Program-made: the position numbers and the translations under genes
Shown here: positions 30,239 to 39,845 of the stretch, piece by piece
Layout: each line of letters starts with the position of its first letter
Position numbering within the stretch: the first letter of the stretch is position 1
Notes under the pieces: generated by a model
What the model was told of the DNA's origin: nothing
Database searches by the model: none
The model's input: the letters and a program-made list of their open reading frames with translations, nothing else
Source: Pollenia angustigena
Taxonomy: Eukaryota; Arthropoda; Insecta; Diptera; Polleniidae
Assembly (NCBI GenBank): GCA_930367215.1
Contig: OV884056.1
Span: 318,958,709-319,022,708 of the forward strand
Direction: 5' to 3'
DNA: 64,000 bases

Positions 30239-33200
30239 TTACCCACGTCTGGGTCCATCATGTTCATAGCCAGCGTGCTCTTGCTGCTCATCCTCCGATC
30301 GTTGGCGCTCACGTTGCCTCAAATTATCGAGGTCTTTTTTCTTCGTCCGTAACACATTTTCGACATAGTGTCCTACTGCATTCCATTTGTCTCCGCATTC
30401 GATCATTTTTTCAACTATATTATCAGCATTAAACTCGCCGATTTGCTCCCTCAGTGCGTTTCCTTCTGCGGACCATCTGGTACAGTTAAAGAACGTGTGT
30501 TCCGCATCATCGTTCGCCTCGCCGCAATAGATACAAGCAGGATCACCCGTCTTGCCCATGCGGTACAAATACTTTTTAAAGTATCCATGACCCGAGAGAA
30601 ATTGGGTCAGAAAGTAGTTAACCTCCCCAGATTTCCTCTGCGTCCATCTTTCTATATATGGGATGAGCCTTGCCGTCCATCTACCGGTCGTTTCTGTGCT
30701 CCATCTGTTTTGCCATCGCTGGATGGTTTGAGATCTCCGCTCTGCAGCACTAATACCAGGAACATCTCCCCTAGATTGCCATGCTTCATTTCGCTCAAGC
30801 GCCAAGAGATTGACAGGTATTTCTCCGCTTATAACAAATACCGCGTTGCCCGAAACCGTACGGTAAGCCGAAGCGACTCTTAGTGCCGCCGTGCGCTGAA
30901 CTGCCCCCAGTACTTTGCGTTTAGTCTTCGCCCGCATCGCCTCTCCCCAGATTTCACTGCCATATAAGAGTATAGAATTGGTTGCTGCCATAATTAGTCT
31001 CCTCTTGCTCTGTGTTGGTCCACCGATATTCGCCATTAGCCTGCTTAGCATGCCTGTAACCTTTGCAGCCTTGGTGGCCGCGTGTTGTATTTGAGCCCAA
31101 TAAGTGAGCCTGCAGTCAAGTTTGATGCCCAAATATTTCACCTCCTTTTTTGTGACCAAGGGAGTATCACCAATATGCATGCTAATTTCAAGTGGGATGT
31201 GTGCTCGCGTCAACAGTATTACCTCAGTCTTGTTTCTAGCAAGCTCCAGCCCATGGTTTTCTAGCCATATTTGCGTCCTTATCATGACTTGGTTCAGTTT
31301 TCTTCTCGCGTCATCAGTATCTCGTGCTGAGATTACGGCCGCTATATCATCTGCGTATCCTACAAGGTGTGTGTCTGGTGGCATATGTATCGAAAGTATC
31401 TCATCATAACTCATGTTCCAAAGATCGGGACCCAAAATTGATCCCTGAGCTGCGCCGGATGTTATCGATTTGCGCCTTTGGCCTTCTGGCGTATCGTAGA
31501 GCAGCTTACGATCTCTAAGGTAACTCTGAAGGATTTTCAGTAGGTATCCGGGGATGCTGAATCTCTCCCGTAGTGCCTTGATAATATCAACCCATCGTAG
31601 GCTGTTAAAAGCATTGCGTACATCAAGTGTAGCTAAGACGAGTATACGCTTTGGGTAGTATCGTGGGCGTTGTGTGGCTTCGAAGCTTCTTACTACATCC
31701 TCAATGGCACCATGAGTAGATTTGCCTGGTCGAAAGCCATACTGTCTCTGCGATAATCCTCCAGCCATCTCGACGGAGTCTGCTAATCGGCGTTGCAATA
31801 ATTTCTCTAGAAGCTTGCCGGCACTATCCAGCATACAGAGAGGGCGATATGCTGACGGTTGGGTTGGGTCACCCCGGCCTTTGCTAATCAGCACGAGCTT
31901 TTGTATCTTCCACGGCTTAGGAAAGATCCCCTGGGCTATGCAGGCATTGTATACCTCGAGCATCGCGTCTGGCCGCTCTTCGGCCAGGAGCGTGAGTACC
32001 TCTGCTGGTATTCCATCTGGGCCAGGAGCTTTGCCCTTTTTAAGGCTCCTAGCAGCAGTTTTTAGCTCCTCTTCAGTGAAGGGCACTGGCGTCTCATCAA
32101 TACGGTCATCCCATTCCTCATGCAGCACAGGGTGTGTGGGAAATAATTCTCTAACGATACTGTTGATAACCTCATTCTCCAGGTGTGGGGTAGCAGAGTT
32201 GGCACTAAGCTTCTTCGTAACGATCTTATAGCCTAGTCCCCAAGGGTTGCTGTTGAGATCTCTACGGAGTTCTTCCCATTTCGCTTTTTTACTTCTTATT
32301 ATCGCATGCTTCAACGCTTTCCGTGAACGACTGAATACTTCGGCCTCCATCAAGGCTTCCCCGGCTCGCCTAGCCCGGGTGTATTTTCTTCTGTCGCGGT
32401 GGCAGATCCGTCTGAGTTCGGCAATTTCTGGGGTCCACCAATACACGGGTTGTCTTCTTGGGTGCTGCGTTATACGTGGCATTGCTGCATCGCAGCCTCG
32501 AACTATGCGTTGTGTCATCGCGTTCGCCAAAGAAGCAGCGTCACTATTAGTCGCACGTATAGTTCTATCAAAATTCTCCAGAAATACTCCAGGGTCTAGG
32601 TTCCTTACGTTCCACTTACGAGTACCTCTCTCCATTGATGTCCGAGCGGCGTTTGTTGGCGCTGTAATCTGGAAGGAAATATATTGGTGATCACTTCCAG
32701 TGTAATCCTCCAGTACTTTCCATCCTTCAACCATTGCAGTCCGACTGTCAGTCACTAAGGTGATGTCCGGCGTGGTGTATTCACATCCCGGTCTTCTGAA
32801 AGTAGTGGCGGAACCAGTATTTGTCACAACCAGACCCAATCTGGCGGCCATGTCTAAAATGCACCTTCCTCGTGTGTTCGTTGTTGAACTTCCCCATTCG
32901 ACAGCCTTGGCGTTGAAATCCCCAGCTACTATAAAGGCGCCACCTATTTCTCGAATCTTATCTTCAATTAGATCTAGCTTTATCCTAAATTGCTCCATAA
33001 TATCACTAGGGGTGAGGTAACAGCTCATTAGTGTAAATTGATCTGTTCGGACGTATGTGTAGCACCAACCGGATCCGTGCTGCCTGACCGCAATCTTACT
33101 GCCACTGGGCAGCCAAAGTGCTGCCGTGCCTGTTTCATCCTCGTACCAGGACCCTCGACGAATTCGCCTATACTGTTCGCTGATAATGACAGCATCCACC

Positions 33201-33280
33201 TTTTTCTCAACAGCCATTTGTTCGAGCAACGCATCTGCCGTCCGGCTTCTGTGCATGTTTGCCTGAAGAACTGCCATCAT
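30239..33280 (-). CDS. LINE ORF2: endonuclease-reverse transcriptase, intact
   Basis: The 1,013-codon frame starts at the ATG at 33280; six more upstream codons are open but lack an ATG. Endonuclease (residues ~1-215): 'LQANMHRSRTADALL', 'IISEQYR', 'VAGDFNAKAVEWGS', 'CEYTTPDITLVTD' and 'GSDHQYISF', covering the expected Glu, Asp-Asn and Ser-Asp-His sites. RT (~400-720): 'KGKAPGPDGIPAEVL', 'TLDVRNAFNSLRW' (motif A Asp), 'AAQGSILGPDLWN', 'GYADDIA' (catalytic DD), 'VKYLGIKLD'. The C-terminus has 'CIYCGEANDDAEHTFFNC', a CX2CX8HX4C finger typical of R1-type elements. The protein nicks target DNA and primes cDNA synthesis there. Its ATG overlaps the ORF1 stop as ATGA, suggesting coupled reinitiation. 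No stops or frameshifts were seen. Confidence 0.93.
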   Translation of the reverse strand: MMAVLQANMHRSRTADALLEQMAVEKKVDAVIISEQYRRIRRGSWYEDETGTAALWLPSGSKIAVRQHGSGWCYTYVRTDQFTLMSCYLTPSDIMEQFRIKLDLIEDKIREIGGAFIVAGDFNAKAVEWGSSTTNTRGRCILDMAARLGLVVTNTGSATTFRRPGCEYTTPDITLVTDSRTAMVEGWKVLEDYTGSDHQYISFQITAPTNAARTSMERGTRKWNVRNLDPGVFLENFDRTIRATNSDAASLANAMTQRIVRGCDAAMPRITQHPRRQPVYWWTPEIAELRRICHRDRRKYTRARRAGEALMEAEVFSRSRKALKHAIIRSKKAKWEELRRDLNSNPWGLGYKIVTKKLSANSATPHLENEVINSIVRELFPTHPVLHEEWDDRIDETPVPFTEEELKTAARSLKKGKAPGPDGIPAEVLTLLAEERPDAMLEVYNACIAQGIFPKPWKIQKLVLISKGRGDPTQPSAYRPLCMLDSAGKLLEKLLQRRLADSVEMAGGLSQRQYGFRPGKSTHGAIEDVVRSFEATQRPRYYPKRILVLATLDVRNAFNSLRWVDIIKALRERFSIPGYLLKILQSYLRDRKLLYDTPEGQRRKSITSGAAQGSILGPDLWNMSYDEILSIHMPPDTHLVGYADDIAAVISARDTDDARRKLNQVMIRTQIWLENHGLELARNKTEVILLTRAHIPLEISMHIGDTPLVTKKEVKYLGIKLDCRLTYWAQIQHAATKAAKVTGMLSRLMANIGGPTQSKRRLIMAATNSILLYGSEIWGEAMRAKTKRKVLGAVQRTAALRVASAYRTVSGNAVFVISGEIPVNLLALERNEAWQSRGDVPGISAAERRSQTIQRWQNRWSTETTGRWTARLIPYIERWTQRKSGEVNYFLTQFLSGHGYFKKYLYRMGKTGDPACIYCGEANDDAEHTFFNCTRWSAEGNALREQIGEFNADNIVEKMIECGDKWNAVGHYVENVLRTKKKDLDNLRQRERQRSEDEQQEHAGYEHDGPRRG

Positions 33281-35064
33281 TTTTTGCTTAGTGGACACCT
33301 TCTTGAGCCTGAAAGGTGCTCAGTCCTCTCAAGTTTTGCCTCCGCGCATTGAATGCATTTGGGAGCTGCATTACAGTCTTTCATTTTGTGCCCAGACTGT
33401 CCGCATCTGATGCACCTATCCCTCCTGTCCACGCCGGAGCAGTTTGCTTGGATGTGCCCCATCCCAAGACATCGATAGCACCTTCTGATATCTTCGCACA
33501 ATCTCATCCTTGCTCGGATCCATCCAATTTTTACAAAGCCAACATCGATAAGCGCAGCAGCACTTTCTGCCGATAATGTGACGAAAGCCCGTATCTGCTC
33601 TCGCGCATTCGGCAGCGTGGTCCTCGTCTGGATCTGCTCCTCTGGGTTAATAAGCAGTTTCCGAATTGCTGTTTCCACTTCTTCTTTGAGTGTCAGCAAA
33701 TCAAGGTCTCGTATCTCTATTGTAGCTTTCGGCTTTATCTCCGCCACGGAGGCTATATTCCGGCTAGTGTTCCGCAGCTGCTGAAGGAATTCCGGCTTAA
33801 CCTGTTGCCCTCTACCGAGCTCAAGAAGTATGGCTCCACTCTGCGTTTTCCTTACAGACTTTATTCTGACTGAATCATCAGTTGTTATTTTACTACGTAG
33901 ATCTTTAAGTACCTCTGCATAGCTGTGATTACCTGCGGGTTTGATTATCACCGCTTCCGGTTTTGCACGTTGTGGTCGTGGCTTATTTCCCCTGTTGGGC
34001 ACGGCTGAAGTATTCTTCGTCTTCCTCTTTCTGCCTTTCTTGGTGACAGTCCTCCAATTATCTTCTCCTTTTTCGGGGATCGCTTCTCTGCCGTTAATGG
34101 GCTCCTTTGCTCTAGCCCTTTTGCTGCTTGCTGGAACAGCCGGGCTGGTAGCCACTCGTTTCTGGTTTGTCGTCACAGGAGTTGTAACGACTGCTAACTG
34201 CTGGCTTACGGCCCTCTTGTGGTGGTCCGTAAGCACTTTTTCCTGTTCTGCTCTCTTCCAAGTGCGCCTGTAGTTTAGCGTCACATCCAATAACTCGGAT
34301 ATTTTTGCAACTCCCGTCTTGACCTCACTGCTTATATTCCTTTGGCGGTTGAAAGCCTGCTGCATGTCGCGTATTATCAATATACATTGAGAAATCGCGT
34401 CCTCCTCCAGCTTTCTTGTCTTCTGGATTAGTACCTGCCGAGGCGAACTCTCTATTGAGCCACTTTCCACATTTTCTACTTGGGAAGCCGATACTGCACA
34501 GGCTGTATTGTCATTTGATGGGATGACAAAGTCAAGCGGTGTTCGTGCTGCGCGAATGCTAATTGGTGTTTTCTCCGCTGTCGCTACCACCCTATTACTT
34601 GTCCAAGGGGCATCTCTCTTCTCAGTATTGGTGTTAGTTTGGATGCATGCATCAATTGGAGTACTAGGTAAGACTCCTACATCCATAATCACCGTATGCG
34701 CTGCATTACTTCGGGCCATGTCCGAAGGTGATGCACACCTTGTAGGTGGCGATCTAAGCATCACACTGCTCCTCTTAAAGGCCTCTCCCTGGGCCTCGTT
34801 GCACTCATTGCGCTTCTCTGTACTTCTTTCTTCTGTTTGCTTCTCTGTAATTCGTTTTGAGTTGTTATTCATTCTGTTGGGTCCCCGCTCCAAACCGCTA
34901 TCCTTCCACGTTTGTACAGTCGCCTCAAACAATCCCCGTGGGTCCCTTTGCAGGCAGTGAGGTCCACGCGAGGGTTGACACAAGACCTTATGAGTACCTG
35001 TGTTCAGAGCCAGGATCTCGGCGCAAAAAACAGGAGTCATTCTCAACTGTACCTGTACAGCCAC
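33277..35064 (-). CDS. LINE ORF1: Gag-like zinc-knuckle protein, intact
   Basis: A 595-codon frame from the first ATG. An internal ATG at 34872 would give 531 residues and may be the real start, since the first ~64 residues look like translated leader. The N-terminal half is Ser/Thr/Arg-rich and probably disordered. A basic segment ('SSKRARAKEPINGREAI', 'TKKGRKRKTKNTS') may act in RNA binding or nuclear entry. The C-terminus (residues ~528-595) has three zinc knuckles: 'CYRCLGMGHIQANC', 'CIRCGQSGHKMKDC' and 'CIQC' with a longer H/C half. ORF1 proteins of this clade coat the RNA and bring it to the target. It overlaps ORF2 by the four bases ATGA (33280-33277). Confidence 0.9.
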   Translation of the reverse strand: MAVQVQLRMTPVFCAEILALNTGTHKVLCQPSRGPHCLQRDPRGLFEATVQTWKDSGLERGPNRMNNNSKRITEKQTEERSTEKRNECNEAQGEAFKRSSVMLRSPPTRCASPSDMARSNAAHTVIMDVGVLPSTPIDACIQTNTNTEKRDAPWTSNRVVATAEKTPISIRAARTPLDFVIPSNDNTACAVSASQVENVESGSIESSPRQVLIQKTRKLEEDAISQCILIIRDMQQAFNRQRNISSEVKTGVAKISELLDVTLNYRRTWKRAEQEKVLTDHHKRAVSQQLAVVTTPVTTNQKRVATSPAVPASSKRARAKEPINGREAIPEKGEDNWRTVTKKGRKRKTKNTSAVPNRGNKPRPQRAKPEAVIIKPAGNHSYAEVLKDLRSKITTDDSVRIKSVRKTQSGAILLELGRGQQVKPEFLQQLRNTSRNIASVAEIKPKATIEIRDLDLLTLKEEVETAIRKLLINPEEQIQTRTTLPNAREQIRAFVTLSAESAAALIDVGFVKIGWIRARMRLCEDIRRCYRCLGMGHIQANCSGVDRRDRCIRCGQSGHKMKDCNAAPKCIQCAEAKLERTEHLSGSRRCPLSKK

Positions 35065-35278
35065 CTCGGTGGCGACGTGTGTGGAACGTATTCAGAGACC
35101 AGCCACAGTTTTAACGGGACGGAGGCAGCTGCAGCATTAACCCACCAGCCGTTTCAGCAGGATGTCACCCCTGCATAATAAGGTGATGGAATACTGCAAG
35201 CCGTCAGCTCGTAGCAATCGTAGTCATATTCGTTCAAACCATTCAAATCGTAAGCCGTTTCCATTCCGTGTCCATGTA
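35065..35278 (-). promoter_or_regulatory. LINE 5' UTR / internal promoter region
   Basis: About 214 bp between the TSD and the first ORF1 ATG. LINE 5' UTRs carry internal promoters; I see no specific motif that proves this. Confidence 0.4.
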
Positions 35279-35600
35279 TTCCTTTATGGTATGACAACTA
35301 CCGGTTTCGCTAAGTAAAGCTTCTAAAATCTGCCTTGTTTCCGAACGAAGGCCGACTTCGCAGATAAGCTTTAGTTATCGAAGCCAGTATTTGTTATACC
35401 ATAGAGGAGAAAATCCTTGCGCCTGGCCGAAGGTCGGCTGGGCAGAGACGCTTTAGTTAGCGAAGTCGGTTTTTGTTATACCATAGAGGAGAAAATCCTT
35501 GCCCCCGGCCGAAGGCCGGCTGTGCAGTGAAGCTTTAGTTAGCGAAGCCGGTACTTGTTTTTATCAAAGAGGAGAAAATCCTTGCGCCGGCTATGCGTTC
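35279..35600 (-). repeat. ~83-bp tandem repeats, right of the LINE, orientation flips
   Basis: After the TSD one forward unit continues ('GACAACTACCGGTTTCGC..'). From about 35345 the array reads in reverse for ~3 units ('GCTTTAGTTAGCGAAGCC', 'ACCATAGAGGAGAAAATCC', 'GGCCGAAGGCCGGC'). With the forward units at 29845 this makes a foldback whose near-centre took the LINE. Confidence 0.85.
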
Positions 35601-35729
35601 AAGTTTGTCCACGGACACTATGACACTGGACGTTATGACATGCCACCTTTTTGCAATATGTCCCGTAATTTTTACAAATAACATTTAGGAATTCGTCGTA
35701 TAGTAATAATGAATGATTTTGACAAATAG
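35601..35729. other. Short spacer, nothing recognised
   Basis: Link between the inverted repeat array and the TTTTTGGG motif tract. Confidence 0.4.
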
Positions 35730-36015
35730 TATGCCCGAAAAAATGGGCTATTTTTCATATAATATTTTTGGGTGATTTTTCAAAATGAAAAATCACCAAA
35801 TTTAAAAAACGAAAAATCACCCAATAGTAACGAAAAATAGCCCAACAATTTTGGGTCACTTTTCATATGAATTCAGGCCCAATTTTACATGGAATTTTTT
35901 TGGGCGATTTTTCATTTATTTTTTTGGGCCATTTTTCTTTGGGCGATTTTTCCTACAGCCGAATCTTTTTGGAAACTAAAATGTATCTTTCGCGAAATTT
36001 CGCTGGCAACACTGG
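35730..36015. repeat. Array of 'TTTTTGGGYGATTTTTC' motifs, hAT-like end
   Basis: At least seven copies, mainly forward and a few reversed, followed by 'TCGCTGGCAACACTG', which looks like a hAT right terminus (reversed: CAGTGTTGCCAGCGA). The mate tract is at 29385-29625. 'TTTGGAAACTAAAATG' occurs beside both tracts in the same orientation. Confidence 0.5.
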
Positions 36016-36429
36016 TAGTGGTACACACAATTGGGCAAAGAAATGGAATTCTCTGTTATATCCTTTAAACACATTCGAGACAGCAAGCTACCGACTTCAA
36101 TATGTCAAAAATAGAATACATGTGTGTATATGGCAATGATTATTTTCACGACGACACGGCTACATGGCTGCAGGTTGTTGTCTGTGCTTATTTTGTCGTT
36201 GTAGCCAAATTAAACTAATTTCTATTTTTGTTCACTACAAAACAGAAAAAGTGTTGCTAATAAAAAAAATTATTTACAGAATGAGTGCTTAAAATTTTTT
36301 TTTTTTTTTGTTTAACAGAAAAGAACCGGCTTGATACAAAAATATTAACTCGGCTCAACACCAAATTTATATTTATATAATTTTTTAGTATTCTTGAAAG
36401 AAGTTCTATAGGAACATGTTTTTCACGCC
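36016..36429. other. No gene seen
   Basis: Contains 'CACAATTGGGCAAAGAAATG', related to 'CACAATTGTGCAAAGAAATG' at 61328. Otherwise AT-rich and featureless. Confidence 0.4.
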
Positions 36430-37665
36430 AACGCTCCTAGTTAAGCAGTTATAGGTCGTAAAAGTTGCAAAATACTTTATCCATATCTATTTAGGTGAAA
36501 TATGAATCTATAAAATATGGGAATCAGTGGAAAATGCATCAAAATGTGTTTTACATGGCGTTTAAAGCATACCGATTTACCAATTAAGAGGTAATATTAT
36601 ATATTCATACCACGTAGCTGCCATTTTTTTTTACAAAATTGGCTTTATCTTAAAATTATGTCGATATTTATTCATTTAACCCAGATATTTGCTTAACAAA
36701 CTTTTTCTTTATTGCGGGTTTTCGGCCTTGCGGAACACTTAATTAATTATGTACATATTACAATAATTAAATATGTAACAAGTACATAAATTATTACTTC
36801 ATATATATATATTTTTACTCAAACTAATAAATAAATTGAGAAATTTTTAAAAATACAATTTTTAAAGCTTAATAAGTATAAAATTCTATATGATGGAGTT
36901 ACTAAAAATATGGTTTAAAAAAGTTTGAAGTATTACATACATAGTCTTTTGAATTGTATTTTAAGAAAAATTTGTATGAAAATTTTGCCTCAAAACACAT
37001 TTCAAACTTATTTTATTTTTTATGAATCGGCAGACTATGTTTTAATAAATATACTAACAAAATTTTAAGTTTTGTAGAAAAATCTTTCAAGAAATATTTA
37101 ATTTGGAAATTTGCTCCTAACGGAATTTTTAACACATCATGTGAAAGATATTTCGAAGTAGTTTCTAATAATACTAGTACTTCTTTGATCCAGTTTTTAC
37201 CTAAAATGCAGTTGTTGGGTATCACTTGCGCAGAAGTAAAGTTTAATGATCGAAAAACATCACTTTAAAGAAACTTGGCAAGACTTTTATGTGTCAAAAG
37301 TTTTTTGTATGCAGCAGATTTTGGCAATTTTTGCTGCAGTTAATTTTCTGAAGCAATAGCTTTTCACATAAAAGAAATGGTTTTATTTTTTGTAATGCTT
37401 TTTCTTGTCATTTATAAGAAAACTGTCACTTGTTGGTTCAATATTTTTAATGAAATTTGACATCGTTATTATTGATAACATTTTTATTATTATTTTATGT
37501 TTGCTTATAAAACTTTTGAAATTCAAACTTTGCACAGCTGTTGTGTAGTAAAAATACGAATCAGAAACATAATTTTGCATCACTGCAGCATTGATGAATA
37601 GTTTTCATGCATTAACGTACGTACCCAAAGTGTTCTGAAACTTTTACGACCTATACCACGCTCGT
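36430..37665. mobile_element. TIR element, TATAGGTCGTAAAAGTT ends
   Basis: A perfect 17-bp inverted pair (36450-36466 and 37639-37655) is extended outward by weaker similarity ('CAACGCTCC' / 'CAACGAGCGTGG' reversed). A decayed MITE occupies its right side. No coding sequence; limits approximate. Confidence 0.5.
37235..37626. mobile_element. MITE, GGGTACGT family, decayed copy 2
   Basis: The sequence matches 53030-53472 along its length ('GAAACTTGGCA', 'TGCAGTTAATTTTCTGA', 'CTTTTTCTTGT', 'TTTGCACAGCTGTTGTG', 'TTGCATCACTGCAGCA') and ends 'GTACGTACCC'. The left terminus has degenerated. Confidence 0.75.
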
Positions 37666-37996
37666 TGACGGAATTTTTTTTTTATTTTTAATGCAGTTTA
37701 TATGTATTTATTTATTTAATCTGCCGTTACGATTATATTGTTTACTACTTCTAAAACAACAAAATTATGATATTAAATATGTTTTATAATAAATTCAATT
37801 GTTTTTACGTTATAAAATGTATTTATATATTTATAATCTTAAATTAAGTTTGTATAAAAGTCTGCAATTATACATGTTTTTCATTTTATAAAAGCAAAAA
37901 AGTGATAGTGGCACCACTGAAATATAAACACACAGGAAAAAAACAGCTGTTTATATTCTTTCAAATGCAGCTGCCGTCTTCAACATAATTCAGTAG

Positions 37997-38232
37997 CACA
38001 GAGTATACAGAGGCGTCACGAGACAGAAAATATTGTGTCTTTTTCTTCGAAAGCTGCCCTTTTTGCGTTTTTTGTTTTGATTATGCAATTTGTGTAGATA
38101 GTAGCGGCCTGTTTTTACGCATTGACACTTCACTAACAAAAAACGTTTTCTTTCTCTTTCTTCGAAAGCTGCCCTCGCAAATGATTTAGGCATTTTTCAC
38201 ACGTCACTTTTTTCATCTCTGTATACTTTGTG
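37997..38232. mobile_element. hAT-like MITE with exact 8-bp TSD (family of 3938-4424)
   Basis: The TIRs CACAGAGTATACAGAG and reversed CACAAAGTATACAGAG bound 236 bp. TTCAGTAG is duplicated exactly (37989-37996, 38233-38240). Internal 'GAAAGCTGCCCT' blocks match the longer relative at 3938-4424, which has its own distinct TSD. Confidence 0.9.
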
Positions 38233-38243
38233 TTCAGTAGCTC

Positions 38244-38905
38244 CCCTGCCGTCAAATGAGTAGCTACCCTGTCGGACATTCAGTTAACTTTAAATTAACT
38301 GAAAGCTAACTATTTCTCAAGTTGTGGTGGTTGACACTTGCATTGCTTTTATATGAAATTAACTAACTATTTTAACATTGCGATGTCCTAGGAAGTAGTC
38401 AATTGTCCGACTCTGCATTACTTTCAGTTAACTTAAAAGTTAACTTTTTGTAGCTACCCAGCAAAAACTTTATAAAAATATATACATAGTTACACAAAGT
38501 CAATAAAGTAAAAATTTTTTAACTTTTTTTTTTATTATTTTTATTTTATTTTTTTTAATTATTTTTTTTTATTTTTTCTTATTTTATTTTACTTTATTTT
38601 ATTTTTTATTTTTTTTTTCTGTCTCTGGTGGGATTCGATCGCGCAACCTCGGTGCTGATAGACTAGCTCGCTACCAGCTAGTCTACCGGGGCAGTGTAGT
38701 TTTTGTATTAAAAAACTATGTTTTTTTACTATAATGACGTTTGTTTGTTAATCGACTTGGCTCTCTCTACTTAAAATATACAGTGTTTGTATACACTTTG
38801 GTTAATGTAAATTTTCCATTGCTTAGTTGTTGGCTTTAAGTTAGTCTATAGAAGCTAACTTAAAGTTGGCTTTTTTTGTAGTTAGCTACTCATTTGACGG
38901 CAGGG
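38244..38905. mobile_element. TIR element, CCCTGCCGTCAAATGAGTAG ends, contains a SINE
   Basis: CCCTGCCGTCAAATGAGTAG and its complement (38884-38905) bound 662 bp. It includes the left arm of the 38267-40076 palindrome and the inverted SINE. The overlap of two inverted-repeat systems makes the order of events complex. Confidence 0.6.
38518..38705 (-). mobile_element. tRNA-like SINE, copy 2 (left palindrome arm)
   Basis: Reads on the minus strand as copy 3: 'CTACACTGCCCCGGTAGACT', A-box 'TAGACTAGCTGG', B-box 'GATCGAATCCC', 'CAGAGACAG' and a long A/T tail. Almost identical to copy 3 because the arm was duplicated or converted. Confidence 0.75.
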
Positions 38906-38930
38906 TAACTACAAAAAAAGCCAACTTTAA

Positions 38931-39496
38931 CCTAGCATTTACACATGCCACTGCCAGTTCGAAAAACTCAATACACTCACACTTTTTTACTAATACACTC
39001 ACATTTTTCGCAATGGCAGCTCCAGTGGCAGCAAAAATTGCATGCATGTCAAAACGATAAGCAATGTTACCCTGTTAAAAATTTAATTCACATTTGCTGG
39101 ATTGTTGTCAAATTCTTATTGAAATTTTAACTTAATAAAGAATTATTATGATTATTTTTTAAAAGCGCGCATAAATAAAAGCAAGTTTTTTAATAATAGA
39201 GCATTAATATCGTTAAAATAATGCTAATATAAATAAATGAAAAAAATTTCCCAAAAAATGTGCCATTATGATTAACTCGGTAACTCTGTTTTGTTTTCTG
39301 GTACTTTTTTTTTTTAATTTGAGAAGTAAACAATATTGCTCAAGTTGACGCTTCTACGACATTTTGAAAATGAACTCGCAGTGGCATGTGTAATCACAAA
39401 AGTTAATGGCATGAGATTCGACTATTTCGAACAAATTTTCTTTGATAATATGTATACAACAGTGGCATGTCACTACTTGCATGTGTAAAGGCAGGG
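38931..39496. mobile_element. MITE in the palindrome centre (family of 60428-61135)
   Basis: Left 'CCTAGCATTTACACATGC' and reversed right 'CCCTGCCTTTACACATGC' are the termini. 'GTTCGAAAAACTCAATACAC' is shared with 60455. The flanking triplets (TAA, TAC) no longer match. Confidence 0.7.
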
Positions 39497-39654
39497 TACG
39501 TTAGCTTGTATAGACTAACTTAAAGCCAAACAACTAAGCAATGGAAAATTTACATTAACCAAAGTGTATACAAACACTGTATATTTTAAGTAGAGAGAGC
39601 CAAGTCGATTAACAAACAAACGTCATTATAGTCAAAAAACATAGTTTTTTAGTA

Positions 39655-39845
39655 CAAAAACTACACTGCCCCGGTAGACTAGCTGGTAGCGAGCTAGTCT
39701 ATCAGCACCGAGGTTGCGCGATCGAATCCCACCAGAGACAGAAAAAAAAAATAAAAAATAAAATAAAGTAAAATAAAATAAGAAAAAATAATTAAAAAAA
39801 ATAAAAAAAAATAATTAAAAAAAATATAAAAAAAATTTTACTTTA
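39655..39845 (+). mobile_element. tRNA-like SINE, copy 3 (right palindrome arm)
   Basis: 'CTACACTGCCCCGGTAGACT' with A-box 'TAGACTAGCTGG', B-box 'GATCGAATCCC', then 'ACCAGAGACAG', about 110 bp of A/T-rich tail and 'TTTTACTTTATT'. It matches copy 1 at 11691 in head and tail. Confidence 0.75.

Larger units (their letters stand above)
30037..35278 (-). mobile_element. Full-length R1-clade-like LINE, 14-bp TSD
   Basis: This minus-strand non-LTR element of 5,242 bp is bounded by an exact 14-bp duplication TTCCTTTATGGTAT (30023-30036 and 35279-35292). It ends in a poly(A) tail, seen as 23-24 T at 30036-30059. Both ORFs are open. A zinc-knuckle Gag-like ORF1 followed by an ORF2 with APE endonuclease, RT and a C-terminal CCHC finger and no RNase H fits the R1 clade; R1 itself also makes a 14-bp TSD in rDNA. 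The copy sits inside a tandem repeat unit. Its GC content is clearly higher than that of the flanks. It looks young and possibly active. Confidence 0.9.

Noticed and set aside
30368..34960. Many plus-strand open frames of 60-170 codons opposite the LINE
   Set aside because: They lie antisense to the two long LINE ORFs, which carry clear EN/RT and zinc-knuckle motifs. The antisense frames have no domains and arise from codon structure.
38600..39760. tRNA genes in the palindrome arms
   Set aside because: The tRNA-like heads have A/T-rich tails and a third dispersed copy at 11691, which fits a SINE better than tRNA genes.
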